Shown here: one piece after another, positions 21,394 through 32,300 of the stretch
Position numbering within the stretch: position 1 is the first letter of the stretch
Layout of the letters: the number at the start of each line of letters is the position of its first letter
Source of the DNA: Rhodococcus aetherivorans
GTDB taxonomy: Bacteria; Actinomycetota; Actinomycetes; Mycobacteriales; Mycobacteriaceae
Assembly: GCF_011058165.1 (NCBI RefSeq)
Contig: NZ_JAALEG010000013.1
Span: 1 to 64,000, forward strand
Reading direction: 5' to 3'
Length of the DNA: 64,000 nt
Notes under the pieces: model-generated
What the model saw: only the letters and a program-made list of their open reading frames with translations
Database searches by the model: none
What the model was told of the DNA's origin: nothing
Made by a program: the position numbers and the translations under genes

Positions 21394-22020
21394 ATGACCG
21401 TACCCGACGGTTCCCGTCCCGGGCCTCGGCCCGTCTGGCAGCGCGCGGCGCTCCTGATCGCCGGATTCGTCGCCCTGCTCTACGGCGTCGAAGCCGTCGA
21501 CGCCGCCGCGCCCGCCGACCTCGACTCCGCCGGTATCGAACCGAGAACCGCCGACGGGCTGTGGGGCGTGGCGTTCGCACCCGTGCTCCACGCCGACTGG
21601 GCGCACCTGAGCGCCAACACCATTCCGCTGCTCGTGCTCGGCTTCCTCGTGCTCGTCTCCGGCATCGGCCGCGGTCTGGCCGCCACCGCGATCATCTGGG
21701 TGGTCGGCGGGCTCGGCACCTGGCTCACCGCCGGGGCCGGCTTCGTGCACATCGGCGCGTCGATCCTCGTCTTCGGATGGCTCACCTACCTGATCACACG
21801 CGGCATCTTCACCCGGCAGTCGAGCCAGATCGTCATCGGGGTGATCGTGCTGTTCGTCTACGGCAGCATCCTGTGGGGCGTGCTGCCCAGCGATCCGCGC
21901 GTTTCCTGGCAGGGGCACCTCTTCGGCGCCGTGGGCGGCGTCCTGGCCGCCTGGCTGCTCTCCGCCGACGAGCGTCGTCGCCGCCGCCCGCCGGCCGTGC
22001 CCACCTCCTCGTTCGGGTGA
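21394..22020 (+). CDS. Rhomboid-family membrane protein
   Basis: 208 residues with about six membrane helices. Family marks: HADWAHLSANTIPLLVLG (loop after helix 1), the serine region HIGASILVFGWL with Ser123, and the helix-6 histidine in SWQGHLFGAVGG (His175). Rhomboids cleave transmembrane substrates with a Ser-His dyad and normally have GxSG; here the fourth position is Ile instead of Gly, so activity may be changed. Position corresponds to Rv1337. The ATG has no strong ribosome-binding site but no other start fits better. Confidence 0.88.
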   Translation: MTVPDGSRPGPRPVWQRAALLIAGFVALLYGVEAVDAAAPADLDSAGIEPRTADGLWGVAFAPVLHADWAHLSANTIPLLVLGFLVLVSGIGRGLAATAIIWVVGGLGTWLTAGAGFVHIGASILVFGWLTYLITRGIFTRQSSQIVIGVIVLFVYGSILWGVLPSDPRVSWQGHLFGAVGGVLAAWLLSADERRRRRPPAVPTSSFG

Positions 22021-22143
22021 GACGCACCCCCGCGCAACAACTGACCGATCGGTAGGCTCACAGCGTCGCCGCAACTGTGACATCTCTCGATCAAAACCTG
22101 CGTTGGCTTCGTCGCAGCCACAGGGACGTGGCAGCATGACCCC

Positions 22144-22905
22144 ATGCGCATGACCGTCCTGGGGTGTTCCGGCAGCGTGGCCGGGCCGGATTCCGCCGCG
22201 TCGGGCTACCTGATCACCGCCCCGGGCACCCCGCCCCTGGTGATCGACTTCGGTCCCGGCGTCCTCGGGGCCCTCCAGCGCTACGCCGACCCCGGCGAGG
22301 TCTCCCTGTTGCTCTCGCACCTGCACGCCGACCACTGCCTCGACATCCCCGGCCTGCTCGTCTGGCGGCGCTACTCCCCGAACCGCCCCACCGGACGGAC
22401 CCTCGTCTACGGCCCCTCGGACACCAGCGTGCGCATCGGCGCCGCCTCCGCCGAGATCGCCGGCGAGATGGACGACGTCAGCGACACCCTCGACGTGCGC
22501 CCCCTCGCCGACGGCGAAGCCTTCCGCTTCGGCGCGCTCACCATCCACCCCGGCCGGGTCAACCACCCGCCCGAGGCCTACGGATTCCGCATCACCAGCG
22601 ACTCCGGGCGCACCGTTGTCTACACCGGCGACACCGGCATGTGCGACGAGGTCGTCGAGCTCGCGCGCGGCGCCGACGTCCTGCTGTCCGAGGCCTCGTG
22701 GACCCACGCACCCGACGACCGCCCCGACGGCATCCACCTCTCCGGCGCCGAGGCCGGCATGCTCGCCGCTCGCGCCGAGGTGGGCGAGTTGCTGCTCACC
22801 CACATCCCGCCGTGGACCTCGCGCGAGGACGTCATCGCCGAAGCCAAGGAGCAGTACTCCGGGCCCGTCCACGCGGTGTCCGCCGGGGACGTCTACCCCA
22901 TCTAA
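22144..22905 (+). CDS. MBL-fold phosphodiesterase-like hydrolase (Rv1339 type)
   Basis: 253 residues, metallo-beta-lactamase fold. The metal motif HLHADH is at 59-64; further ligands lie in [19 protein letters not shown] and LLTHIPPW. The M. tuberculosis homologue Rv1339 has been described as an atypical cyclic-AMP phosphodiesterase, so a role in lowering cAMP is the best inference; RNase Z-like proteins share the motif and are an alternative. Located just before rph and rdgB as in mycobacteria. An ATG two codons downstream (22150) is an alternative start. Confidence 0.88.
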   Translation: MRMTVLGCSGSVAGPDSAASGYLITAPGTPPLVIDFGPGVLGALQRYADPGEVSLLLSHLHADHCLDIPGLLVWRRYSPNRPTGRTLVYGPSDTSVRIGAASAEIAGEMDDVSDTLDVRPLADGEAFRFGALTIHPGRVNHPPEAYGFRITSDSGRTVVYTGDTGMCDEVVELARGADVLLSEASWTHAPDDRPDGIHLSGAEAGMLAARAEVGELLLTHIPPWTSREDVIAEAKEQYSGPVHAVSAGDVYPI

Positions 22906-22918
22906 TAGGCTCGTCCGG

Positions 22919-23699
<781 letters not shown>

Positions 23700-23707
<8 letters not shown>

Positions 23708-24326
23708 CAGGGTGCAGGTGCTCGTGGCGAGCCGGAACGCGAAGAAGTTGCGCGAACTGCGGCGCGTCCTCGACGCCGCCGGGATCGAGGGGATCGACCT
23801 CGTCGGACTCGACGCCGTGCCGCCCTACGACGAGGCGCCCGAGACCGGCGCGACGTTCGAGGAGAACGCGGCCGCCAAGGCTCGCGACGGCGCGGCGGCG
23901 ACCGGAATGCCGTGCGTCGCAGACGATTCCGGACTCGAGGTCGATGCCCTCAATGCGATGCCCGGGGTGCTCTCCGCCCGGTGGTCGGGGCGGCACGGCA
24001 ACGACCACGCCAACACCGAACTGCTGCTCGGGCAGCTGCAGGACGTTCCCGACGAGCGCCGCGGCGCGGCATTCGTCTCCGCCTGTGCCCTCGCCGTCCC
24101 CGGTGACGACGGCGAGATCGCGGTGCACGTCGTGCGCGGTGAGTGGCGCGGCTCCATCGTCCACAGCCCGCGCGGCGCCAACGGTTTCGGCTACGACCCG
24201 GTGTTCCGGCCCGAGGGGGAGGAGCGCACCGCCGCCGAGCTCAGCGCCGAGGAGAAGGACGCCTCGTCGCACCGCGGGCGCGCACTGGCACGATTGGTGT
24301 CCGATCTCGCAGCGCTCGCCCGCTGA
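23700..24326 (+). CDS. rdgB: XTP/dITP pyrophosphatase (RdgB/HAM1)
   Basis: 208 residues. Removes non-canonical purine nucleotides (dITP, XTP) from the pool. Motifs: [18 protein letters not shown] at the N-terminus, the catalytic [13 protein letters not shown] and [12 protein letters not shown], and [11 protein letters not shown] with [12 protein letters not shown] at the C-terminus. The GTG start overlaps the rph stop by 8 nt, so the two nucleic-acid housekeeping genes are coupled. Ends before a strong bidirectional hairpin. Confidence 0.97.
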
Positions 24327-24360
24327 CGCCCGTCGCCGCGGCGCGAAGCCTGCGCTCCCA

Positions 24361-24412
24361 CGCGAAACAAGAAGCCGCCCACGCAATCGCGTGGGCGGCT
24401 TGCTGTTTCGCG
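24361..24412. terminator. Bidirectional compound terminator between rdgB and the DUF3817 gene
   Basis: A 13-bp perfect stem (24372-24384 with 24389-24401) and 4-nt loop sits inside an outer 9-bp stem (24361-24369 with 24404-24412) whose arms are CGCGAAACA and TGTTTCGCG. It separates two convergent genes, and the flanking A and T tracts suit termination from both sides. Confidence 0.85.
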
Positions 24413-24431
24413 CGCCGATCGGCCGGCCGGA

Positions 24432-24818
24432 TCAGACGCCGAAGTCGGCCTTGACCTGCTTCGTGCGCTGGTGCTCGACGAAGAACGACAGGAACGGGAT
24501 CGTGCCGGCGAGGAGGGTGCCGATCGTGCGGCCCGCGGGCCAGCGCACCTTGATCGCCAGGTCGAGCGTGAGCACGAGATACACCGCGTAGACCCAGCCG
24601 TGGACCACGGCGATCCAGCCGGGGACGTTCTCGACCTTCAGGATGTACTTCGCGACCATCTCGCCGGTGAGCACGAGCAGCCACACGCCGGTGATCCAGG
24701 CGAGCGCGCGGTACCGCGTCAGGGCCGAGGCAATCTTCTTCCGGTCGGCCTCCGGACGGGACTGCGGCGCGGTCGAACCGCTCGTCTGGTCGGGTGCCTG
24801 CTCGGGGGTCGTGCTCAC
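24432..24818 (-). CDS. DUF3817 family membrane protein (Rv1342c type)
   Basis: 128 residues. A polar N-terminal tail of about 35 residues rich in Thr/Ser/Pro, then three membrane segments: ALAWITGVWLLVLTGEMVAKY, WIAVVHGWVYAVYLVLTLDLA and TIGTLLAGTIPFLSFFVEH. HGW in the second helix and VEHQRTKQV at the end are typical DUF3817. Function unknown. The GTG start shares GTGA with the upstream LprD-like gene. A second paralogue is at 232-594. Confidence 0.9.
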   Translation of the reverse strand: MSTTPEQAPDQTSGSTAPQSRPEADRKKIASALTRYRALAWITGVWLLVLTGEMVAKYILKVENVPGWIAVVHGWVYAVYLVLTLDLAIKVRWPAGRTIGTLLAGTIPFLSFFVEHQRTKQVKADFGV

Positions 24819-25234
24819 TGAGCGCTCCTATCGGACCTGCGCGCAAGCTGCGCGAGGTAATCGTTGTACTCCAGCATCTGCCGAGCCTCCGGGTCGTCCG
24901 GATCGACGGCCGCGTTCGGATCGAGCCCAGTGCGGGGCCGCTGGGGGAGGAGATCCTCGGGGATCTCGGTGGGTTCCTTCGGTTCCGACGCGCGCGGCGC
25001 ACCCGTGGCCTGGCTCTCGGCGTCCTCGGTCTCGAGTTTCACGAACCGGCGGTAGGCGTAGACGCAGAAGAAGGCGAAGGCGGGCCACTGCAGGGCGTAG
25101 CCGAGGTTCTGGAACGTGCCGCCCACGGCCTCGAACCGTGTCCATTGCCAGAAACCCAGACCGAGACAGCCGGCCGTGGCGACCGCCACCAGTACGACGA
25201 GGGCAAGGCGACGCGGCGGACGGTTCTCGGACAC
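24815..25234 (-). CDS. LprD-like membrane-associated protein (Rv1343c type)
   Basis: 139 residues. N-terminal hydrophobic segment LALVVLVAVATAGC has a lipobox-like ending (Cys23), then a second helix ALQWPAFAFFCVYAYRRF and a polar C-terminal tail that is acidic and Pro-rich. The M. tuberculosis gene in this position, Rv1343c, is called lprD. GFWQWTRFEAVGGTFQNLGYALQW is conserved in corynebacterial relatives. Whether the cysteine is lipidated is uncertain because a second helix follows. GTG 25234 is chosen because the segment before it is not conserved. Coupled to the DUF3817 gene by a GTGA overlap. Confidence 0.82.
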   Translation of the reverse strand: MSENRPPRRLALVVLVAVATAGCLGLGFWQWTRFEAVGGTFQNLGYALQWPAFAFFCVYAYRRFVKLETEDAESQATGAPRASEPKEPTEIPEDLLPQRPRTGLDPNAAVDPDDPEARQMLEYNDYLAQLARRSDRSAQ

Positions 25235-25303
25235 GTCATCAAAAGTACCCGAGCGGCCCCTCGACCTGCCAAGAGCGGTCGGGGGGCCGTGGGCGAGGTC
25301 ACG

Positions 25304-25388
25304 TGGTGCGCGAGGGGGGACTTGAACCCCCACGTCCGAAGACACGGCGTTCTAAGCGCCGCGCGTCTGCCTGTTCCGCCACTCGCGC
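25304..25388 (-). tRNA. tRNA-Leu (anticodon TAG)
   Basis: On the minus strand GCGCGAG at the 5-prime end pairs with CTCGCGC at the 3-prime end; the anticodon loop reads CTTAGAA (anticodon TAG), with a long variable arm typical of leucine tRNA and a TTCAAGT-type T loop. CCA is encoded (25304-25306). It lies 69 bp upstream of the LprD-like gene and about 50 bp from an HNH endonuclease gene. Confidence 0.93.
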
Positions 25389-25435
25389 TTACCAGCGTCA
25401 CCATACGCGACTACATCCGTCCCTCCTCGCTCGAC

Positions 25436-25918
25436 CTATCGGGCGCCAAAGCGTTTTCTCGCGGCCCAGGTCGGGGTTTGGCTGTGGCAGTTGGGGCACA
25501 GGAAGCGGATGTTCTCCGGACGGGAATCATTCGGATTCCCATCGATGTGGTCGACATGGAGTGTTATCGGGTAGTCGCACCATTCAGTGCCGATGCCACA
25601 CCCCTCGCACTTGTAGGGACGACCGGACTCGATGAGGGCGCGGCGAAGCAGATTCGGTCTCTGTCGGGGAGCGCCGGTCGGTTTGCAGACAAGCACCTCC
25701 CTCCATGCGAGACGGTTCAGGGCATGACTGCCCTTGGTGTGCGCCGATCCGGTGAAGTGCGACGTGTCGATGCCCAGCCGTTTGATCCGGCGACTGAGGT
25801 GATGGTGCGAACCCCCGCTCGGCACCAGGCCCAAGTAGCGCATGACCCCCGCAACGCTCGTCGAGTTTCGGACCGCATCCTCGAGGACTTCCCGTGTGTA
25901 CTTCGTCGACCGTCCCAT
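25436..25918 (-). CDS. HNH endonuclease
   Basis: 160 residues from MGRSTKYTRE; an ATG one codon earlier is equally near a GGGGGG ribosome-binding site. The C-terminal HNH nuclease has zinc cysteines CEGCG and CPNCHSQ around LHVDHIDGNPNDSRPENIRFL. The N-terminal part has a helix-turn-helix-like stretch (SVAGVMRYLGLVPSGGSHHHLSRRIKRLG). Such lone HNH proteins are common as mobile or phage-derived genes. It is lower in GC than its neighbours and stands between tRNA-Leu and the fas upstream region. No recombinase, intein or intron partner is visible. Substrate unknown. Confidence 0.87.
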   Translation of the reverse strand: MGRSTKYTREVLEDAVRNSTSVAGVMRYLGLVPSGGSHHHLSRRIKRLGIDTSHFTGSAHTKGSHALNRLAWREVLVCKPTGAPRQRPNLLRRALIESGRPYKCEGCGIGTEWCDYPITLHVDHIDGNPNDSRPENIRFLCPNCHSQTPTWAARKRFGAR

Positions 25919-26025
25919 CATCCCCCCTGTATCGAATGTATGTTCGATGCGCGGGACTGTATCGGACGTCGCCGACAAATTGCCGAAAGTGCCCTCATGC
26001 ACGCGTTTCGCGGTCAGTCAAGATG

Positions 26026-26044
26026 GTAACGATTGTGTAACGAT
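26026..26044. promoter_or_regulatory. GTAACGAT direct repeat, 11-bp period (MtrA/GlnR-like)
   Basis: Two copies of GTAACGAT start at 26026 and 26037, one helical turn apart. GTAAC-N6-GTAAC resembles binding sites of the response regulator MtrA and also the GlnR box. It is about 280 bp before fas and 105 bp before the HNH gene on the other strand. Confidence 0.45.
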
Positions 26045-26045
26045 A

Positions 26046-26067
26046 AACCTGAGGGATTCCTCAGGTT
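26046..26067. promoter_or_regulatory. Inverted repeat 1 upstream of fas
   Basis: AACCTGAGG (26046-26054), 4-nt spacer, CCTCAGGTT (26059-26067): a perfect 9-bp palindrome. Confidence 0.65.
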
Positions 26068-26136
26068 GATGGACGTCCATGTAGCCGCGCAGCCTGCGCG
26101 GACTCTCCCTACCAACCGGTTACTTCTCCGACCTGC

Positions 26137-26152
26137 TGTGAGTGATCTCACG
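26137..26152. promoter_or_regulatory. Middle palindrome upstream of fas, CRP/GlxR-like
   Basis: TGTGA at 26137-26141, 6 nt, TCACG at 26148-26152; the inner GTGAG-N4-CTCAC is a perfect palindrome. Nine of ten bases fit the TGTGA-N6-TCACA pattern. Confidence 0.5.
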
Positions 26153-26188
26153 TGCCCCTTCGGGGGAGGTAACCAGCGCGGAACAAAA

Positions 26189-26206
26189 CATGAGGAACCC
26201 CTCATG
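26189..26206. promoter_or_regulatory. Inverted repeat 2 upstream of fas
   Basis: CATGAGG (26189-26195), 4-nt spacer, CCTCATG (26200-26206), sharing the TGAGG-N4-CCTCA core and spacing with inverted repeat 1. Confidence 0.65.
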
Positions 26207-26324
26207 ATTTTGTGTCACTCTTGGGTAGCCCGAACGAGCAGATCAGAGCCCATCAGAACGCCAACGGCGGCGCGGGCGGCCACGAGACCACGCCCTTGCG
26301 GTGTTCAGGAGAGGAACTACACGC

Positions 26325-29300
26325 GTGACGATCGACGAGACCACACCAGCCGACAACGGACGGAACTCGAAGGCATCACGACGCGCCAGTGACCGGGGCA
26401 ACGCCCCCGCTTCCCGTAAGGGCGCGCTGGTCGACAAGCTCCTCGCCGGGGAGCCCTACGCACTCGCCTTCGGTGGCCAGGGCGCTCCCTGGCTCAGCTC
26501 CCTCGAAGAACTCAGCCGCGACAACGGGCTCGAGCCGGTCCTGACCGAACTGGTCAACGAGGCCACCGCGCTGCTCGCGCCCGTCGCACACGACCTCGTC
26601 GTCGTGCGCCCGAGCGGCTTCGACCCCATCGCCTGGATGCTCGAGCAGGAGGTCGCCGACGAGGACGAGACGCCCGTCTCCGGCCCCTCCGAGTCCACGC
26701 TGACTTCCGCCGCGGTCTCGCTGCCCGGCGTGTTCCTGACCCAGGTGGCCGCGCTGCGCGCGCTGGCGAACCAGGGCCTCGACGTGACCGCCCAGGCCCC
26801 GGCCGCCGTGATCGGCCACTCGCAGGGCGTGCTGGCCGTCGCGGCCACCGAGGCCGCCGGCGCCAAGGACGGGCAGATCCTCGCGATCGCCCAGCTCATC
26901 GGTGCCGCCGCCACCCTCGTCGGCCGTCGCCGCGGCATCATCGCCGGCGCCGAGCGCTTCCCGATGCTCGCGGTCGCGAACGTCGACCCCGAGCGCCTGC
27001 GCGCCGTCGTCGCCGAGGTCTTCGCCGACCAGGACCCGCAGCGCTCCGCGGTCGTCGCCATCCGCAACGCCCGCCGCCGCGTCGTGCTGTCCGGCCCGCC
27101 TGCCGCCCTGGCTCGCGTGCAGCAGCGCTGCGAGGAGATTTCCGCCGCGGAGACCCGCGAGCGTGAGGCGAAGAAGCGCGGCGGTGCCGTGTTCGCCCCG
27201 ACCTTCGAGCCGGTCTCCGCCGAGATCGGTTTCCACCACCCCGCTCTCGCCGACGCGGTCGAGCAGGTCGCCGACTGGGCCGCCCGCTGCGGCCTGGACG
27301 CGGACCTCGCCCGCTCGCTGGCGCAGGAAGTGCTCGTCGACCCGGTCGACTGGGTCGCCCTCGTCGACGACGCCGTCGCGGCCGGCGCCTCGTGGATCCT
27401 GGACATGGGTCCCGGTGAGCTGCTGACCCGTATGACCAGCTCGGGCCTGCGTGGCCAGGGTGTGGGCATCATCGCGGCCGCCACCCGCGGCGGTCAGCGC
27501 AACCTGCTGACCCCGGGCGCGGAGCCCGAGGTGCCGCAGCCGTGGTCCGCGTTCGCGCCGAAGCCGGTCACCCTGCCCGACGGCCGCCAGGGCGTCGAGA
27601 CGGCGTTCACGCGCCTGACCGGCCGCTCCCCGATCCTGCTGGCCGGCATGACGCCGACCACCGTCGATCCGAAGATCGTCGCCGCGGCAGCCAACGCCGG
27701 CCACTGGGCCGAGCTCGCCGGCGGCGGCCAGGTCACCGAGCAGATCTTCGCCGACCACGTCGAGGAGCTGAAGGGGCTGCTCGAGCCGGGCCGCGCCGTG
27801 CAGTTCAACTCGATGTTCCTCGACCCGTACCTGTGGAAGCTGCACGTGGGTGGCAAGCGGCTGGTGCCGCGGGCCCGCGCCGCGGGCGCGCCGTTCGACG
27901 GCGTGGTCGTCACCGCCGGCATCCCCGAGCTCGAGGAAGCCGTCTCGATCATCGAGGAGCTGACCGAGGCCGGCATCAGCTACGTCGCCTTCAAGCCGGG
28001 CACCGTGGCGCAGATCCGCTCGGTGATCCGCATCGCGAACGAGGTGCCGAACTACCCGGTCATCGTCCACATCGAGGGCGGCCGCGCCGGTGGCCACCAC
28101 TCGTGGGAGGACCTCGACGATCTGCTGCTCGCCACCTACGCCGAGCTGCGCACCCGCTCCAACCTGGTGCTGTGCGTCGGTGGTGGCATCGGCACCCCCG
28201 AGCGGGCCGCCGACTACCTGACCGGCCGCTGGTCCACCGCCCACGGCTTCCCGGCGATGCCGCTCGACGGCATCCTCGTCGGCACCGCGGCGATGGCGAC
28301 GCTCGAGGCGACCACGTCGCCCGAGGTCAAGCGGATGCTCGTCGAGACCCCCGGCACCCCCGACTGGGTCGGCGCCGGCACCGCCTCCGGCGGCATGGCC
28401 TCCGGCCGTAGCCAGCTGGGCGCGGACATCCACGAGATCGACAACGCCGCGTCCCGCACGGGCCGCCTGCTCGACGAGGTCGCGGGCGACGCCGAGGCCG
28501 TGGCCGCGCGCCGCGACGAGATCATCGCCGCGCTCGACGTCACCGCGAAGCCGTACTTCGGCGACGTCGCCGAGATGACCTACGGGCAGTGGCTCGCCCG
28601 CTACCTGGAGCTGGCCGTCGGCTCGCAGGAGGTGGCCGACGCGGCCGAGAACCCGTGGATCGACGTCACCTGGCGTGAGCGCTTCCACGAGATGCTGCAG
28701 CGCGCCGAGTCCCGCCTGCACCCGGCCGACCGTGGCCCGATCCCGACGCTGTTCGCCGACGACGCGGCCCTCGACCGGCCGTACGCGGCGCTGGCCGCGC
28801 TGACCGAGCAGTTCCCGGACGCCGACTCGGTGGTCCTGCACCCGGCCGACGTTCCGTTCTTCGTCTCGCTGTGCCGCACCCCGGGCAAGCCGGTGAACTT
28901 CGTCCCGGTCGTCGACCAGGACGTGCGTCGCTGGTGGCGGTCCGACTCCCTGTGGCAGGCCCACGATCCGCGCTACAGCGCCGATCAGGTCTGCATCATC
29001 CCGGGCACCGTCGCCGTCGCGGGCATCACCCGCGCCGACGAGCCCGTCGGTGAGCTGCTCGACCGCTTCGAGAAGGCCGCGGTCGACGAGCTGATCGCGG
29101 CCGGCATCGAGCCGGTGCAGATCGCGGCCCGCCGCCACCAGGACCTCGCGGCCGGCCTGCTCGACGCCGTGCTGTCGGCTCCGGACGTCAACTGGGCCGG
29201 CCGGCAGACCGTCAACCCGGTGCACCGCCTCGGTGACCTGGACGAGTGGTCCGTCGAGTCCGACACCGCCGCCGTGCACGGCGCGACGGGCGCCACGCTG

Positions 29301-32300
29301 AGCGTTCTCGACGCCGAGCACGTGGGCCTGACGGTGCCGCTCGCCGGCGACAAGACCGTCGAGATCCGCCTCACGGTGCCCGCCACCGTGCACACCGGTG
29401 GCGCCCCGGTCGTCACCGCGGACGACGCGTCGGCGTCGATGTCGGCGCTGCTCGGTGTCGCCGCGGGGCAGGAGCTGCCCGCGGTGAAGAAGGGCGCGGC
29501 CCGCATCACCCTCGGCTGGCTGCCGGAGAAGATCGCCGACCACGCCGGTGTCACCGGTTCGGGACTGCCGCTGAACCTGACCCCGAGCGGCCACGGTGTG
29601 CCCGACGTCCTGGTCGGCGCGTGCTGGCCGGCGGTGTTCGCCGCGCTCGGCGCCGCGCAGACCGACGACAGCCTGTCGGTGATCGAGGGCATGCTCGACC
29701 TGGTCCATCTCGACCACGCCGTCGACGTGAAGGACGGTCTGCCGACCGATCCGTCGATCCTGGGCGTCAAGGCCGAGGCACGGGACGTGGCCGACACCGA
29801 CCTCGGCCGGGTCGTCGAGGTGCACGTCGAGATCACCGCCGACAACGGCAACGGCTCGGGTGACACCACGGTCGCCACCCTGATCGAGCGGTTCGCGATC
29901 CGTGGCCGCACCGGCAAGGCCGAGCTGGCCGATCCGGTCCGTGCCGGCGGTGCCGTGAGCGAGGACGCGGTGGAGACCCCGCGTCGCCGCCGCCGCGACG
30001 CCGTGATCGTCGCCCCGATCGACATGAGCGCCTTCGCGCGGGTGTCGGGCGACCACAACCCGATCCACACCTCGGACAACGCCGCCCTCCTGGCCGGCCT
30101 GGGCACCCCGATCGTGCACGGCATGTGGCTGTCCGCCGCCGCCCAGCAGGTCGTCACCGCCCTCGAGGCCGACGCCAAGCTGCCGGCCCGCCGCCTGACG
30201 GCGTGGACCGCCCGGTTCCTCGGCATGGTGCGTCCGGGTGCGCAGATCGACGTGCGCGTCGACCGCATCGCGACCGACCGTGGCGCCGAGATCGTCGAGG
30301 TGAGCTGCCGCGTGGACGGCGACCTGGTGATGGTCGCCACCGGCCGCACCGCCGCCCCGCGCACGGTGTACGCGTTCCCCGGCCAGGGCATCCAGCGGCC
30401 CGGCATGGGCCTGGACGCCCGCGCCCGCTCGAAGGCCGCCCGGGAGATCTGGGATCGCGCCGACAAGCACACCCGCAAGGCCCTGGGCTTCTCCATCCTT
30501 GCCGTGGTGCGCGACAACCCGACCGTGCTCAAGGCCCGCGGCGTCACCCACAAGCACCCGGACGGCGTGCTGCACCTGACCCAGTTCACGCAGGTCGCGA
30601 TGGCGACCCTGGGTGTCGCCCAGATCGCGGAACTGCGTGAGGCCGGCGCCTTCGTCGAGGGTGCGCTCCTGGCCGGTCACTCGGTGGGCGAGTACAACGC
30701 GCTCGCCGCGGTCGCCGGGGTGCTGCCGCTCGAGGCGGTGCTCGAGGTGGTGTTCAGCCGCGGGTCGGCGATGCACGCCCTCGTGCCGCGCGACGAGCAG
30801 GGCCGTTCGAACTACCGCATGGCCGCGATCCGGCCGTCGCAGTTCGGTGTCGCCGACGCCGATCTCGAGGCGTTCGTCGCCGGGGTCGCCGAGGAGACCG
30901 CGGAGTTCCTGCAGATCGTCAACCTGAACCTGCGCGGCTCGCAGTACGCGATTGCCGGTACGGTCGCCGGTCTCGAGGCCCTCGAGTCCGTGATCGAGCG
31001 CAAGGTCGCCGAGTTCGGGGGCAAGCGTGCGTTCATCCTGGTCCCGGGCATCGACGTGCCGTTCCACTCGACCGTCCTGCGCGGCGGCGTGGACGACTTC
31101 CGGGAGCGCCTGCTGAACCTGCTGCCCGAGCAGATCGATCCCGACATCCTCATCGGCCGCTACATCCCGAACCTGGTGCCCAAGCCGTTCAACCTGGGCC
31201 GGGAGTTCGTCCAGGAGATCGCGGACCTGGTGCCGTCGGAGCCGCTGGCTGAGGTCCTCGCGGACTTCGACACCTGGGCGGCCGACCCCTCGAAGCTGTG
31301 CCGCGTGGTGCTCGCCGAGCTCCTCGCGTGGCAGTTCGCGTCCCCGGTCCGCTGGATCGAGACGCAGGATCTGCTGTTCGCCGACGAGGCCGACGGTGGC
31401 CTGGGTGTCGAGCGGTTCGTCGAGGTCGGCCTCGGCGCCGCCCCCACGGTGGCGAACCTGGCGTCGCAGACGCTGAAGCTGCCGGGCCGCTTCGGGCAGC
31501 CGGTCGAGGTGCTCAACATCGAGCGCGAGGCCTCGATCGTGTACTCCACGGACGTCGATCCGGCGCCGGTGGAGGACGACGAGCCGGCCTCGGCCGACGC
31601 TTCCGCTGCCGCTCCGGCCGCGGCCGCCGCTCCGGCCGCCGCGCCCGCAGCTCCGGCGGGTGGTCCGCGTCCGGACGACATCGCGTTCAAGGCCGCCGAC
31701 GCCACGAAGGTGCTCATCGCCCTGTGGACGAAGCTGCGCCCGGATCAGATCGGTCCCGCCGACACGATCGAGGCGCTGTGCGACGGCGTGTCCTCGCGGC
31801 GCAACCAGCTGCTCGTCGACCTCGGCTCGGAGCTGTCGCTCGGTGCCATCGACGGTGCGGCCGACGCCGACATGGGCGCGCTCGCCGGCACGGTCGATCG
31901 CCTGGCCCGCACCTACCGGCCCTTCGGTCCGGTGCTGTCGGACTCGATCAACGACCACCTGCGCAAGGTGTTCGGCCCGTCGGGCAAGCGTCCCGCCTAC
32001 GTCGCCGACCGGGTCACCAAGGTGTGGGGTCTCGGCGAGGGCTGGGCGTCGCACGTGACCGCGGAGGTCGCGCTGGGCAGCCGGGACGGTTCGTCCGTCC
32101 GCGGCGGTGCGCTCGGGGGCCTTTCCGACGGCGCGCTGTCCGACGGTGCCGCCGTCGACAAGCTGATCGACGCGGCCGTGCAGTCGGTCGCCGGCCGCCG
32201 CGGTGTCGCGGTGTCGATGCCGTCCGCCGGTGGCGGTGGCGGTGCCACCGTCGACGCTGCCGCGCTCGGCGAGTTCGCCGAGGGCATCACCGGCTCGAAC

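Larger units (their letters stand above)
25922..26324. promoter_or_regulatory. Upstream region of fas (about 400 bp) with clustered operator-like sequences
   Basis: This is the longest and most AT-rich gap in the window. It contains a GTAACGAT direct repeat (26026-26044), two inverted repeats of the form TGAGG-N4-CCTCA (26046-26067 and 26189-26206), and a GTGAG-N4-CTCAC palindrome that also fits the CRP/GlxR pattern (26137-26152). Mycobacterial FasR has been reported to control fas-acpS through three conserved operator sequences in the promoter, which suits this layout. No sigma-70 promoter was placed with confidence. Confidence 0.6.

Noticed and set aside
22044..22053. ACCGATCGGT palindrome before the MBL gene
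   Set aside because: A single 10-bp palindrome without a nearby regulator gene is weak evidence in GC-rich DNA.
25304..25918. Integrated element at tRNA-Leu
   Set aside because: No integrase, no second copy of the tRNA end and only one HNH gene. A past insertion is possible but not shown.
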